The translations under genes and the position numbers were made by a program. Shown here piece by piece: positions 34,101 to 48,100 of a DNA stretch of 64,000 nt (position 1 is the stretch's first letter; each line of letters starts with the position of its first letter). Under the pieces are notes generated by a model. It saw only the letters and a list, made by a program, of their open reading frames with translations. It made no database searches and was not told the origin of the DNA. Where the stretch lies: the NCBI GenBank assembly GCA_037576195.1, contig CM075101.1, forward strand, positions 41,664,001 to 41,728,000, in the 5' to 3' direction. The stretch is from Phytoseiulus persimilis (Eukaryota > Arthropoda > Arachnida > Mesostigmata > Phytoseiidae).

Positions 34101-37100
34101 GAATAGTACAGACAGATCTTCTCCGCGATACTTTGCTTCATTTTACGACATCCATGCTCGCGACTTGAGCCTGGATTAGCGTTTTCTGGATTCGGAGCAC
34201 CGTTACGGGTAGAGCACCGGAGCTGGCTTCAGAAGACGACGATTCCTCCAGAGATTTGGAGGCTTTGACTTTCAGCTCGAGGCTGTGACTCCGTTCGATG
34301 GTGCCGCGGCAATCGTTCGCTCGGTCTGAACACGCCGCTGGCTTCGCGATCGTCTTCTGTAGCGAAGCCAAACAATGTGTCATCGGCTCTTTTCGGTTCC
34401 CGCTTTCTCGAAGCCGTCGATGTCCGAGCCCCTGGCGTAGACAGCGGTGTTTTCTTGCATACAGAACAGCAAATGTGAGCAATATATCGAGACAGGGGCC
34501 CTCCGGCTGTATTTCGAAGCAGAGCGAAAGGTTGCCGAAAATGGTGGAATTCGCGGAGTTCACGCGAAGGGGGAAGACAGCGTGGAGGGACATCGGACCT
34601 CAGCTTTCCCCCGATCTCTGCCGAGCTCGGCATCGTTCCTCTTCTTATATTCGTCGTTTGGTAGCTACGCTAACCATTCCGCGTCTACCCTTCGCTGCGC
34701 AGGGGCTCTCACTTCCCGAGACAAAGCTCACGGATCTGGAACGCTGTCCGGGTCAAGCACAGAAGACCAGACACCAGAGACATCTTAGGGAAGCTAGACT
34801 AGCATGCAAAAATGACCCACAACTCCCCGAGAACGTGAACTGCCTCCGCAGCTTGGCCAGCTCGAAACTGCTTTCGGAGTGGCCAGCCTGGATGTCTGGA
34901 AATATGTCCATCGGAACAGTTTGCTGCGCATGTCTCAAGTCAGAACGCGTTCCGAAAAACAAACTCATCCTCCTACCGTATCCAATATCCGATATTCGGG
35001 AGCTGAGCCCGATTCGAGACACTCTGCGCTGCCGGTAGTTTGGACGGACGACATGGCGAGACGGAGTTCTTTCAGAGACGAGTGATCTCATCGTCCTGTG
35101 GAGTAGTTTTCGATCAACTGAAAGGTTTTCCGAGTGAACGGACCAACGGCCACGGAGTCTAACGGGATGAGTACGCTATGACTGCCGAGCTCTCTCTGTC
35201 GCGTCTCGCGAAAGGCCGTAATTCACGTCGAGCTCGTTCGTTTTTCGAGGTTCTATTTTTTGGTTTGGGGTGGTGGCCAGTGTTTTCTCTCTCGTGTCCG
35301 TCAGCCTCTCGACCGGCGTCTACGATCCCTGAACGGCGGGAGTAATTTGAGCCTCTCTGGGAGCCTCTTCACATCTTCCCAACTCTTATTCTATGAAACG
35401 CGGTCCACTTTCCGCTTTCGATTCAGAAGCTCGGAGCCCGCCACCGGCTCTCACAACCTGATTATCCCCCCTCCAGATTAACCTGGTAGACGGAGTTAGG
35501 AATGAGCGCCTCGCTCCAATGTCCATTCGTTCCGGAGATCCATCTCTGAAGCTGGACGACGGCTCCGACATGAACGATCAAGTGCTCACCGGAGCCGCGA
35601 AAAACATACGAGTTCCCGGCATCTCGCGCCCCGAGTTTATTCACCATCAGGAATCTGTCGGTCGAGTTCCTCTTCCTGTTCTCCGATTTCCAGAAAGCGA
35701 GCGAACAGAGAGGTTTTTGTGTGTTCGGTCCGACGGCCCGTGTTCCATCCATGCGGCTGTCCACGCGGGGATGTGTGTTCAATGTGCTCGTGTATTTTCT
35801 CGTGTGCTTGTCTTTTTTTTTTTTCTTCTCTCGGCTATTAGGGGGAAGGCAGGCGGGCAGGTCCTTCGTTTTTGGCTGCTTCTCACAGCCGACCAGCCAA
35901 ACCGAAGAGGCCCCATGAGGTTAGGGAGGATTTCGTTCGGTACCTCTGGCGGCTTCACGATCTTCTTCGATCCGAACCGGCCCAAGCTCAAAGAGCGCCT
36001 CGGAAACCCGACTCGAAATTCGTGCCGAGCCGTTATCAAGACCGCCGACGGGACACTTTGCCTTTTACTGCTGCATCCGGCGACCCGTCCAATGCAGCCT
36101 GTCTTCCAGAACTGTACGGCGCTACGTTCTCATAACGCCCGCGCAACCGGCCGTGAACTTGGCGTGTTTCATAATTGCGCCTTGTACAAACCGCTGATGC
36201 GGGCTGGTCGTTCCGACGCGCGGCTCGTGATCCCCGGGGCAGAAAACCAAATCTGTCGATCCTGTTCCACCAGCCGGGGCTGAAGAGTTCGACGGTTGGC
36301 GAATTTGCATATTCGCACCCACTCGAGATTCGACCGGAATGTTCCGCGTGCTGTCTAACTGCTGCTCGACGAGATTCTGAGCCTCAGCCTGGAAATCACA
36401 CCCGACCGAGCGGACGGAATCGACAGTCGCCGATTTCGCCGAAGTCGTCGAAACTTTCGGAAGTGTACGATCTTTGTCAAGTCGTGAAAGACGCATTGCC
36501 GCGGCACACGACATCGTCCATCCGTATTTCATTGTTTTCCGTTTTCCTCTCGGAATCATTGTTTCAATCCGGAGTTATAGACTCGTAGCGAGGAGCTCCG
36601 TCGAAGCGTTTCGGTGGGGAAGGAAAGAAACATAACTCTAAATTAAGCTACTTTTCTTCTTCTCGTTCGGCTCGCGTAATTACCCGCTGGGCGCGGAACA
36701 CTGGCCCCCTACGTGATGGCATTCAATCGCTGCGGATTCCGAACCCACATCGATTCAACGGTGTCCGACTCACCGGCTTTTCTTGTCGCGGATCGGGTTG
36801 CCCGTGTGACTGCGCGTCTGCCCGAGTGCTCGACGGTCTGGTCGCTCCGCATAGTTCGCCTCGGGGTGCGGAGCCCCTCTGCTCTACGAGAGAACTATCA
36901 GGAAGGAAAAGCCACCGAATTTCGAACGGGACAGTGAACAAAACGGAGAGCATCATTGAACGCCGACATATCTCGACGTTTTCCCCCTGGACAGGAGATG
37001 GAACGCAGTGTGGGACTTACGCGCACTGGGCGATCCATCGCTTTGCCGCTAAAATGTTCCAACAGATCCGTTGACCGTCCCATCTCTCGTCGCTTCCGTT

Positions 37101-40100
37101 GGTGAACCCCCCGATTTCCCTCTGCCCCTCGCCAACAATTCGGTCCTGCTTCATTCCAGCCGTTTTCTCTCTATTATAGTCGACCGAATTCCATAGTGCT
37201 GGCTGGCGAGCGCGATCATGGAGGTTCTCCGCCGGCTGCAGATATCGTCCTCGAATGGGAGCTATCTTTACTAATCCCAATACTTCACGAGATGTGACGC
37301 CTCACGTACGGTGGTTGAACGTTCCTATACTTGACCGATTCCTCCAGTCTCTTGTTCGGGAAACCATCTCGGGCTTTTAGATGAGAACCGGTAACCGGGT
37401 TCGGGAACCTGGCTCGAGAGGGTGGACAGCAACAAAGTCTCGCTACTCGTTAGTCTGGCTACTGTTTCCCGAACTCAACCCAGCTGATTCTGACTAGTGG
37501 CTCATCTGCAGGCGACAAGCGGAGGACAATGCAGCCACGGGCAAATGAGAAGTCGGGCTGAAGACCGTGCGCCGCTGGAAAGTTATTTGTTTCCAGACGA
37601 AGTGAGCTACCAGCTCCATCAAGTGCTCAGAAATTCATCGCTCAGCGTGCCTTATAAGCTGGTGCACGTTGCATCAGGACCAAAACTTCCAGAGACAACT
37701 CTGATTGATCATCGTCCGACGGAATGCGTCGTCAGGTTTGGCAGTGTTCCTACATTTGAACGGTACTAATCACACGCCGCCCGATAATGGCTCTCAAACA
37801 CGTTTGCTTCAACGACGTCGCGCTAGGGTTCCGAGCGCGAGAAGTCGCCCTCCAGAACGCAAAAATTGTTTAACGCAAAAGCCAAATAAGGGGTTGCCGA
37901 CTGTTGAGCTAGGTGGTGTCCGCTTTGGTGACCAGAACATGGCTGGTCAAACGATTTGACCTGGCGCATAGGTCACCTCAGAGCTCTGTCGAAACCGAGC
38001 AATCCTGTGTCCAGTTCGCTGCCAAGGTGTAACGCGGCGAATCTCGTCCACCGTTCACTCCGGCGGTCAGTTTGTCCGTTGCCACACTTCGGTCGACAAT
38101 CTGACATGCAGTTTGATCGCAATACTGTTGATCCTTTGACCTCTGTGGGCTCTGACTCCCTTGAACTAATTCATGTATTGGGGGAAACACGGGCACGTGG
38201 TCGCAACTCACGTGAATCGTCCCATTCTGCCCATTCGCTAACCCGCCGACCAGAACTCCGCCGCTGCGTCAGGCTCAGGAACATCGTGCTTGCACACTAA
38301 ATGAAGATTCCATTCGGTCCACTAACGGAAACACCATCGATGTGGCGGTCTCGGGTTATTTTGGTCGTCGGGTAAGCCATCAGTGGAGCCCTCCTTTCCG
38401 AGCTCCATTCGTCTATCAATTCGTTAATTCCACGATGATTGATGGAGTTATTGATGAATAATGCTCGGAAGTTCGGGCTCTAGTCATCACTGATTCGGAG
38501 GACCGGACCGATCGTTCATCGACGCGAAATTCTTTCGCTTCGCCTGAGCTCGCAGAGCCAAACTCGGCGAAATTCGCCCCCTCAGACGACTCGAGGTCCC
38601 AGGGGCTCCCTCAGGGATTGCTAACTCTCCCTCAGCCTCATTGAGGCCTGTCTGGTTCGTCTTCGGCTGACAGCACTGCAGGTTTTTGCATCAAAGGTGT
38701 CGTTTCTTACGTGTCCGACTCAGCGTGGTCAGGATAGCGTATCTTCTTCTTTTTTTTTTTCTCCCCGTCTGTTGTTTCGAAGCAGCCATGTGCGCTTCGT
38801 TCTATGGTTGAGGCGTTTTTTTGCTCGGGTGTATGAAAGACTCTCTGCTCGTGTGTTCGCCGTTCCCGTCGCTCACTCAGAGCATTGAATTCACGACGTC
38901 CCTCCCCGGCCCGTGTGTTGGATCCGCGGTCGGGACTCGAGAAGTCAGCTGCGGACCGCCTCGGTCGGATCAAGGTTCCCTCCCGCAAACGACCTCCATA
39001 CGCTACGTCTTCTCCGAGCTATAAAGAGACTATTTTTTCATGCACCATCGGGTAGAATCGGAGAAGTTGTCTGCCGGGAAATGCAACGTCGAAGGTCCAT
39101 TCGTCGTGACGCGATCTGACACAGCTAGAGCTAGTGTTTTCTATTTTCCTCCGGTTTCTTTCTCCACGTTGAGACAATTCGCTCTGAAGGCAAGGCACGA
39201 CCAGTCGGCGGGCGCGATCGGCTCGCCGACCAACAGGTCGCCTCCACGCTCGTTTAGACGTTCGGTACATGCAACGCTTGGTTTTAAGAAGCTTTGAAAC
39301 ATTTGAAAATCATCGTCCTTGAGCTTTCATGCGCGCGCAGACAGCGCGCAGCAGCCAGTCTTTTGTAATCAACACGTCGGGATGGTCCGAAGGAGGATGA
39401 TTCTCGCTGTAGTACTACTGTTCTCCTCGGGAGCTATCCTTTCCGAACCAGAAACGTAGAAAATCAATCCAATGAATGCGGAGCTGCTTCGACAGAGTTG
39501 AACTGAGGGTCTTCCCACGAGGGTCAGGAGCGAGGAGGCTTGGAAGCGATTAGGTTGTGGTGGTTCGGAGTAATCCGTCGATGGCTCACTCCCGGCGAAC
39601 AAATCGAAGCGCACCTTCATGTTGTTGTGTTTTCCTCCTCTTCCTGGCAAGTGACCAGCAGCAAACTGGTTTTACCAAGTCCAACCGGCAGGCCAACTAA
39701 CTATCTGACGTTCGGGATGCGCATGTTTAATGGTGGTACTTTTATCGAAGCCGCTTGTACTGATCGCCAGTCGGAACGTTGGCCAGCCGGCAAATCGATT
39801 GACTGCGTGTTTATATGAATAGACGTTCGACCGGCCGATATCAGGGAAGTCGCTCGATTGATTCAACGAACAAGTTGGACAAACGTGAGGGAGTCTGATC
39901 CGCGAAGGAAACTATCGGTGAAGTTCGCTGGTCAAGCTAACAATCGGACGCCTAGCTGACGAGCTGTTTGATCCGATTAGTGCGCCGGAAGATAAATGAA
40001 GACGCGAACAACGATTCGGTGTGCTTGGTGGACACGCGGCCGAAGACCTAGGCAAATCAGCGGTTCGCTTCCCCGGTTTACAACAGGTCCGAGCCAGCGA

Positions 40101-43100
40101 CGACGACGACGGGCGGTTATCGGAACTAGGCTGGTTTGAAGCGTGTGAGTCGATTACGAGAAGCGCGGGTTCATCTCTCCGGTGGAGTTCGATTCGTTGC
40201 TTCGTTTATAGGCTGTTAAGTTCAGCCTCCAGTCGTCGGGGACAGCTACGGTCTCACCAGACCTGGCTACGATGAGAAACAGCGAAAGTATATCAGCGAC
40301 AGAAACGCCACACAAGCAATCACAATGAGGAAAGAAGAAAGTACATCGCCATCATCGTCGTGAACGGCAACTGTGACGACCGACTGAAAAGTGCAAAGGA
40401 TGTCTGCGGTAAACAATGGTGGCCTGTTTTCGTTTCGCCGTTCGGCGGCCAGAGCTTGCTACCCGGCAGGCAGGACTCACTCGCCGACTGACTGATTCGT
40501 TAGTTCGCCCGCCAGCTCGTAGAGTACTGAATGATGGAGAAGCAGTCGACGCAGCGGGCGCCATGTTGTCTTAACAATTAACGAACCGAGGTGGAACTGG
40601 AGCTAGGCGATGAGAGAATTTTGTGCACAGTGTTATTTCTAGCGGCGCGTGCGCCCCGCTCACCGCCACGCACTGCGTACAGTTGATAAGCCGCCCGTGT
40701 CTTCGCACGCTCGGTCGGGGCACGATTACAGAGCACGTACGACCCAACGATTTGCCACCAGTACCCAGCTAGCACGCTATGTGTGCGATAGGATGCATGG
40801 CGTTGGGCGGCACATCTTGGGCCTACTTTAGAAGAAGTGTTCTTGATGGAGGCCTTCGATCCTACGATATCCTTGAGAGATTCCTGACCGAGCTGAGCGA
40901 AAGCGCTAACCGGCCGACCCACCGACGCTGGAGCCTAGAACCGATTCCGAAGCAGCTGCCGCTTCTCCCGCTCACCAGCGAGCATCTGGACTGTAAGATG
41001 CGGGAACCCTTCTTCTGACACGAGTTTGAAAACTGCCGTTGCTGCTACTCGTGGCCGTGCCAGTAGAGCCATCAGCAGCGACCAGGTGTGATGGATCCCA
41101 AGATACCGCGCCAGCCCGAAGACGAATTAAGCTTTGGAGTGTTCCTTCCCCACCTTTTATGAGGAAGAGTAAAACGTTCGGGACCAACTGGGTTCCCTGG
41201 AAGCTCGAAATGCTCAGCGGCCTTCGGGGTTTCGGTATGAATCCGTCAGTGGGTCGCACGGTTCTCTCCGAGATCTCTGCGAGCCTTCGAAGGAATCATC
41301 TCCCACGTGGGTGGAGCTGACTTGGTCGAAACTTGGCTCTTGTGGTTGCTTTCTGACGCGCTGAATTCTGTCGCTGATTCGTTGCCGATGTCACAGAGTG
41401 CTGCTCGATGAACGCGACCGGATCTGCTCCGATCACGTCCATCACTTCAAAGGAATAAGCGAGCGGGTGCTGGAGCGACTGCGAATGCAAATGATGCTTT
41501 CAAACAGAGATAACGTACAGCTGAACCGGCTTTGATAGGTGGGAGCACAAAACAAAAGCTCCCGACGCCATCATGCCTAGAGCAACGGCAGTCCTGGGGG
41601 AAATCCGGCAGAAAATCGAGACAGATCGTTGGACTCCAAGAATCCTGGCGGAATTCCGAATCGATACCCCCTGGCGGTAAAGTTCTCTCTTCTGCATTCC
41701 GGCGACGAACCTCTCGATCCTACTCTTGGGCTTCCAAGACCTCTTTCCCTTTCCGCCCGGATCGGAGCCGTGGCTCTCACTCTCGTGTTGGTTCCCATGC
41801 TCGGTGGCTTGCTTCCGTGTTCCCGTTCGGCTGCATCGACTTGCCGGAGAGACAACTTGAGGGAAACCAGAATGCTCGGGACACTTTCCACCGACCGCGG
41901 AGCCGGTGGATGCACGCGTTATGTAACGCAAACGATGTCATGCGTACAACTGCCAGCGGTCGCGTGCAAGCCTTTCGAATCCATCAAGTCCCGAGCCTCT
42001 GACGTCAGGGGTGGCGGCAGCGGCATTTCTGCTCCCCTCGTCTGCGAACGTCGAGGGATCGTTGGTTGACGCTGCGTCGTTCGTCTGCGGCGCTGCGATG
42101 GGAGCGATGAAATTGTAGCATGCGGACGACCGGCCATGTGCGCTATAGGAGTTCCCAGTCGACTTTCCCGCAATCTGACCCACAAAACTCGTTCTCAAGT
42201 GGTCTGTCCGGCTTAGCTCGACCCCAGCTCTTTCCCCGCGTTTGACCGGCCGGACGGATCCAGCAGTCCGAATCTTCGGCATTGTTCATCAGCACAACAA
42301 ACACTGTACAGGGCCGTAGACAGATCGTTCTGACGACCGTTCGACCGGCCGGTTGGTAAAGTCTCAAACAAGCGGCTCAAACGACCAGCTTGGACGACGT
42401 CGCATTGTTGTGTTTATGACACGATCGCCTAATACGCGAACACCCTAAAAGCCTATATGTAGGACTTGTTTCTGAACGGACGAAACAACGAATCCGCCAA
42501 GGTTGATTCCTGCGCATTGTTTCTGCGCAGGGTTCTCAGATCTGCTTCGGCAACGTCTATGTGAGCCAAGGCTGTCTACGACTAAACAATATATTGCGTC
42601 CTGTCATTCTACACCATTTCGCCGTCGCTCCCTTGACTTTAAGATCCCGATAAGCCTGGACCTACCAAAGCGCGGTGGACTCCTTTCGGGACGAAAACAA
42701 ACGACCGGTCGGCGCAGCCGTATTGGCCCCGAGTTCCACTCGCTCCGGGCTGGTCTGTGATGATTTCCGAACGGGCTGCTTTCTAGGCGCGCTGAAGAAT
42801 CGATTATTCGACCGGGGTTCCCGCCGGGTCATGATGATGGGTCGCGAGGCGTGAACCATAAAAGCTTCGGATGCCCTCCTGCGGTCCCGTTTTCGTTCCC
42901 CCCCCCCCCCCCCCCCCCCGCAAATGCGGCTCTGCGACGGGCGACATCGACTGCAGGGGTGGTTTTTGCATCGACGTTCCAACAGGCTCGATGTGGATTT
43001 TCTGTGATGTGTGCAGCTGAGCAGAGCGCCGCGACGCTCACGCGAGGAAAAAAATCGCCTCCGGTGATTGATTGACACCGAGGGAAAAAGATCGGACGCT

Positions 43101-44979
43101 TCTTGAGAACCCGGGCTGCAGTCATCTGGGTAATAGTGGCCATCGAGCGGCGATCAGTGATCACCGATCGGTCGGGCTGTGCGAGCGCGCGCTTCCAGCG
43201 CTTGGGCGTTGACAGACACTGCGAACTCAATTATCTTCCAGCCGGTGGACAACTTCAAAGACTGCTGCGGTTCAAGACTCTCGAGCTCTCCCGTCGATGA
43301 TCCTTCGCCTCTCGGATCGACGGCGAGCACGACGGAGCTTGTCGCCGAGTTCCCGAGGTCTTGTCCGTTTCGCGAAGGAAAACGGGCGCGGAATATTTCC
43401 ACTGTTTCGGGCGGCTGAGGCGGAACGGAAGCGATATTTACTGGAATCTATCCAAATATTTACTGGAATATTTGAGACTGCGAAGCCATAAAGAGCGTCT
43501 GAGGCACATTGAACGACTGATGGGGCTCGAGCTGTTGTGGTTCTGTCCCATTCGCAGGAAGCGGATCTGGCGGCCGCTCGGTGAAGCCGTAGAAACTCGG
43601 CTGGAGACACTGGTTAACTCGGCGATGGCGGCAGCGATGTTTAATGGCTTCCAAGCCGATGTGCCTGCCTGCCCACACCCCCTCGGAGTCGACGACCCTC
43701 AGAAAAATCTGAGAAACAAATGTTGTCCAAGCTGCCATGCGTAACTACAGCACCGGAAGCCCGACTTCGCCGAGGAAGCCGCTGTCGCTCGGGAAAAGCT
43801 CGTCGGGCATTCGCCGGCAGGAAACAGAAAATCTCTCCCAAGCCCTCTTCAATCTTCAGACGATTCGCGTCGTTCCCGTGAATTTCATCCATGCATCGAG
43901 TCGCGTGCCTTTTAGCCCTCGTGACGGAAATAAGTTTATTTCCGTTTTCTGGCGCTCGTGCTGTACCCTTGCTTCTGAGCATTATCATCAATTTGTCGCT
44001 TCCGTCCATTTTGAGCGCAGGTATCGCGAACGTTCCGTGCGTCACACGAGCGTGCCTCCCGTGACCGCCTCAATGTGGAGAAAATTTGTCGGTTCCGTCG
44101 CCCTCAAGGTGGTTGCTGGGCTGGGGATTAGACCAAAGGTTCTCTTAATTTGGCTTTTCCGTTCAAATCCTTTTCTTCTGTCATACAAGTAACTATCTGA
44201 TGAGGGCATCCTTCGACAACTGTTGTCCTTCACTGAAACAAAAGCCTTCCCGCTGCTTCACGATGCTGCCTCCGATCGGAACAGGAACAACGTCATCGAT
44301 CGATTGAGCGGAGTCACTAGATAAAGCTGCGTCTCCGCAGAGCGCTCTGGGGACTTCTGGAATCAGTTAAGAATGAAGGCCAATTTCGAGCGTTCCAGGC
44401 CGAACCGGCAATTCACCCCGATTTTTTTTTCTCCAGCGACAAAGATCTGTCTTGGTGATCGATCGGTGGTGGACTGATGGAGCTTCGAGGAAAAAGCGAA
44501 AGCGATCGGGGTATCTCGCAAAACTCGGTTCCTGCGACGATTACATTTGTTTACATGCGGAGGATCTCCCTCGCACCAGCCTCGAAACGCTCTAGGAACT
44601 TTCCGGGAACGATTATTGTTGTGAGCGTCGCTACCAACGGACGTTGCAAGCGTTTCGTGCGTCTCGTCGAAGAAAGGAAAGAAACAAGCTTGTGGCCGGT
44701 CGATCTAAGATCGAAACGCTTCGTAGAAGCAGCGGGGTGCTCCAACAACCTGGGTGCCCCGTTGTAAAGTACGACCAATCGAGCGGGCCAGACGTCGTGG
44801 TAGTCGTCGTCGTCTTCGTCGTACACACAATATACGACTAACACAATAATAATATAAACAGCATGGAAGCCCTCACGAACAATGCTCACGACCAGCGTGG
44901 CCTCCTCGTGATAATCTCGGTGCCTGCAGAAGAGCTAGAGAGGAACAGGAATTCGATTTCCTGTCTAGTTATTGCATTA
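34101..44979. other. No recognised gene, 34.1-45.0 kb
   Basis: The longest frames (34298-35038 and 35519-36283 on plus) have no recognisable domain, and the second crosses a pyrimidine run near 35815, so both look like chance in GC-rich DNA. A minus-strand stretch at about 34230-34453 follows a fair acceptor (CTGTATGCAAG) but has no partner exon. Simple repeats include the C run at 42898-42919 and GTC-rich sequence near 44790-44820. Confidence 0.4.
42898..42919. repeat. Poly(C) run, 22 bases
   Basis: Twenty-two consecutive C residues follow CGTT and precede GCAAATG. The complementary G22 could form G-quadruplexes. Such runs are prone to length error in sequencing. Confidence 0.97.
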
Positions 44980-45089
44980 TCATTTTTTTCTGTTATTATT
45001 GCCGACGGGAGCGTCGTCGTCTTCATCACCACTCTCCCCCTGGCCCTTGGGGTCATTGCCGTGATCGTTGCTCCGTTTGCAAGTACACT
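44980..45089 (-). CDS. Candidate 3'-terminal exon, acidic C terminus
   Basis: On the minus strand a good acceptor (TTTTCCTCCGAATCACAG, ending at 45090) precedes an open frame of 35 codons ending in TGA at 44980. It starts with a CTCKR segment, then a hydrophilic stretch ending GDDEDDDAPVGNNNRKK. A C-x-C just before a basic or acidic tail is typical of the ends of cystine-knot or growth-factor proteins, but no upstream exon was found. The opposite strand holds an ATG frame at 44863-45132 with two hydrophobic segments, which could equally be the reason the region is open. I do not know which, if either, is real. Confidence 0.15.
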
Positions 45090-45132
45090 CTGTGATTCGG
45101 AGGAAAACACTCGCCTCAGGAGCGTTCATTGA

Positions 45133-48100
45133 ATGACGGTAATCTGGCACCCGAATCAACTCTTCGATCAGGGCTCTCAGCTTTTTCCATGGTCCTGGAT
45201 CGAGCCCGAGCGCGCTGTGGCTCCTGACTGGGCCAAGCGCTCAACAGGAGCTGGAGCCTGGAACCGGCTGGACAGCTCTCGTGACGATTCCCGGGCGACT
45301 TCGACCCGGAATTCCTTCGCAGAGTGGACTGGCTCGATCGGGAAGATAATGCGTCCCGATCGGCTGAGGAACCGGCTTGAGCTGTCACTGATCCCGAAGA
45401 GCCCTGGCCGAGTTGAGAGCTGCGGTCTGTGGTCGGCGGGAATTTCTTCGGAAGTCCTGCCAACTGTCGTTGCCAAATAAATGGGGGGAAACGAAAGCGA
45501 CCACGATATGAGAAGAGAAGCCGATCACGAGAGGAGAAGAATGGCGGAGGAAAACGCCCAATTCCAGAATCGTCAGCGCCTGCCTTTTCCCCGTCCCTTT
45601 GGTCGCTCGGGCCCGGCAGGTTTTATTAGATGTCTCTCAGAGGAAACTCCAGTCGTCAAACGACATCTGGAAGTTTTCTCTGCACTTTTGGCTTCGGAGC
45701 ATGGGAGAGAATCTCGCTTGGGCGTGTTCCTGCTCCGGGAGCATGTGCACGAGACGTGGGTCTGGTTTCTGATTCTGGTGATCCTTTCTTGGCCAGCGTG
45801 CCTCGGGACCCACATCGTGGAGCACAGTGAGAGTTTCGTTGACGATCCAAACCTTCCAATGTCTCGATTTCGCACCAGGGAAGAGAGCGGCGTCGGGAGT
45901 AGTTGCCTCCAGAATCCGGGATCGTTGACGGCGATCGTGTCGAGGAGCGATTCTGCGCTGCGTTGCTCTTGATGAAATTATACGAGGACCACAAGTCGAG
46001 CGGCTCGCATACGACTTATCATTGATAAAATCAACCCATTCCATCGGTTGTCGGATGTCGTTCGAACGTACTGTTTTAATTATTTGCTGGGCTCGTTGCT
46101 CCTGGCATGCGGACGGCGATAACCTTTGGGCAATATTTCGATTGATGTTTAGCAGTCGACATCTCGGCGGCGGAGATCATTCGCTCGAGAATTCCGCCAT
46201 TCTGTCCGATATTCCAATTATGTTTGAGTTTTCATTAGGCGACCGTCTTTAGATGATCGGCACTTAATTGAAAACTACAACGACAACGTTGGCCGATGTT
46301 GCTCTTATAACAACAATGCGGGGCGAATATATTACGAAAAATCGTAATAAAACAACACCGCTTGCTCGGTTCGAAGTCATAATCGATCATCGCAAGAAAC
46401 ACGCCCTTCGCTTTCTCCTCTTCTGGACAGCAGCAATCTCAACGTAAGATTGGGTGAAGTGTATACGCACGCTCAAATCGCGGATAATCGCGGGAGTATA
46501 ATTGAGCCTGCTACTCAGAATTCAGGTCGAGGAACTGAGCTGAATCATCCCGTTGGCATCCTCATCAACACTGTGGTTGTCATCCGCGGCGACACTTCAA
46601 TCATTCTCATCTTCTCGGCAACGTAAAGAACTCTTCAATAAATCTGGTCTTTCTCCGGTTCTTGATCAACCGGCCAAGCTCCAGGAACTCCGCAGTTAGA
46701 TTAGTCGATACAGTCTTGCTCTGGGGGAACTCGGCGAATGTAATGCGTGCGTGAAAATGACAATTCACGCTCCCATCTCCTCCGCTTCCCGAGGATCTGC
46801 TCAAAAGCAACCTAGGAGATTTGTCCGAGGAATGGAGAGAGCCGAATGAGAACTTCGGAACGGACGCCTCAGCGGATAACCTGGAGACGTCTCGATCGAC
46901 TGTGACTATGAATATTTCTCTTTCTGAGCCAAGACAATTATACGCCCCGATCGATACCCAATGGGATTGCGAAGGCGCAGGGCGTTCGCACTTTCACTGC
47001 TTTAAGAGTGGCTGGATCAATTAATCGGACGAGGGTATGGTATTGGAGCCGTGTATTCATCAGGGAATGAGAATGAAGCGACCATGGAAGATGAAAACTG
47101 ATGAACCGGAAAAAAATCGAGCGGAAGAGAGGATATGCAAAGCTCCGTCTAGATGTGGAGACGGCCGGCCTTGGGAATAATTAGCCTGCTTGAGAAGTGG
47201 GCAGGGGAACAATTTAACTAGTTCATACTTCTTGTGGTGCCTTGCGGTACTACGAGAAACGAATGGGTCGGGAACTCGGTCGGGGGACTCGTGTGGGTCC
47301 GAGTTGCGGTTGGTCCATATTCTGCACGTCATTATTTCCGAAAAGAGGGGTCGCATCTCACTGTTGCGGGAAGAGGAAGTCCGCGGTGGAATGAATCGGC
47401 CTCAACGTCCCCATGTGCGGACTCAAATGTGTGGAGAAGGACCTCGATCATTGGGTCGGCGCTCTGCTTGGTTAGCCGCCTGGCCAAGATCGAAGACGCG
47501 AGGGGCTCCGTTGTTAGGACTCCAACCTCTCGGTCGCATTCTTAGGGTTCCCCTCGGATCGCGTTCGTCACGGCTCAGTTGTGGCATTGTGTCGTTCCGC
47601 TTTCTATGTCTCCGGCAGCGGGCGGACGAGCAGGCGCTCAGTCTCGCCAGAAGAGAGCCGTTTGAAGAAGTATAATGCATTCTACAGGCTACCGCGGACG
47701 CTTCGATATTGGCTCGCTTGCGAAAGGAATGTTCGCTCTAACAGGGGCTTTCTATCACTGTTGCAGGTAAAAATCACGTGAGGCGCCTCAGCTCGCACGC
47801 ACTCCCCCTTTCGAACAATCGAGCAATTTCAGCAAACTCTACCTTGGCTGTACTAATCTCGCGGACGGTTCTGACACTTCGAGGGCCCAGCTGTTCGACT
47901 TTATTGGAAGAACCTCTCGGAACGACTGACAGCCTCGGATCGAATCAAAAACTCGAGGTGGGATTCGTGCGAACTCGCTCCGGTTGCCACGGTTTCTGTT
48001 CTCTTCGGGCATGCGCCGGAGCCAGAGAAGATCCCCAGTTGCCAGAGGCCGACCAGCCTCTGATCCGGCGACGACAAGCGCGACCGACTCCATCGAAAAA

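Noticed and set aside
34229..34453. Minus-strand frame after a CTGTATGCAAG acceptor with a DDTLFGF motif
   Set aside because: The FGF motif recalls cohesin regulators, but the rest does not match, the frame ends oddly and no partner exon was found.
35462..35782. Minus-strand frame with Ig-like spacing (LGARDAGNSYVF, GSGEHLIVHVG)
   Set aside because: The expected cysteines are missing, and the plus strand is equally open. The resemblance to Dpr-type Ig domains is too weak.
35519..36283. A 254-codon plus-strand ORF
   Set aside because: It has no recognisable domain, crosses a long pyrimidine run, and the minus strand is also open. GC-rich DNA makes such ORFs common.
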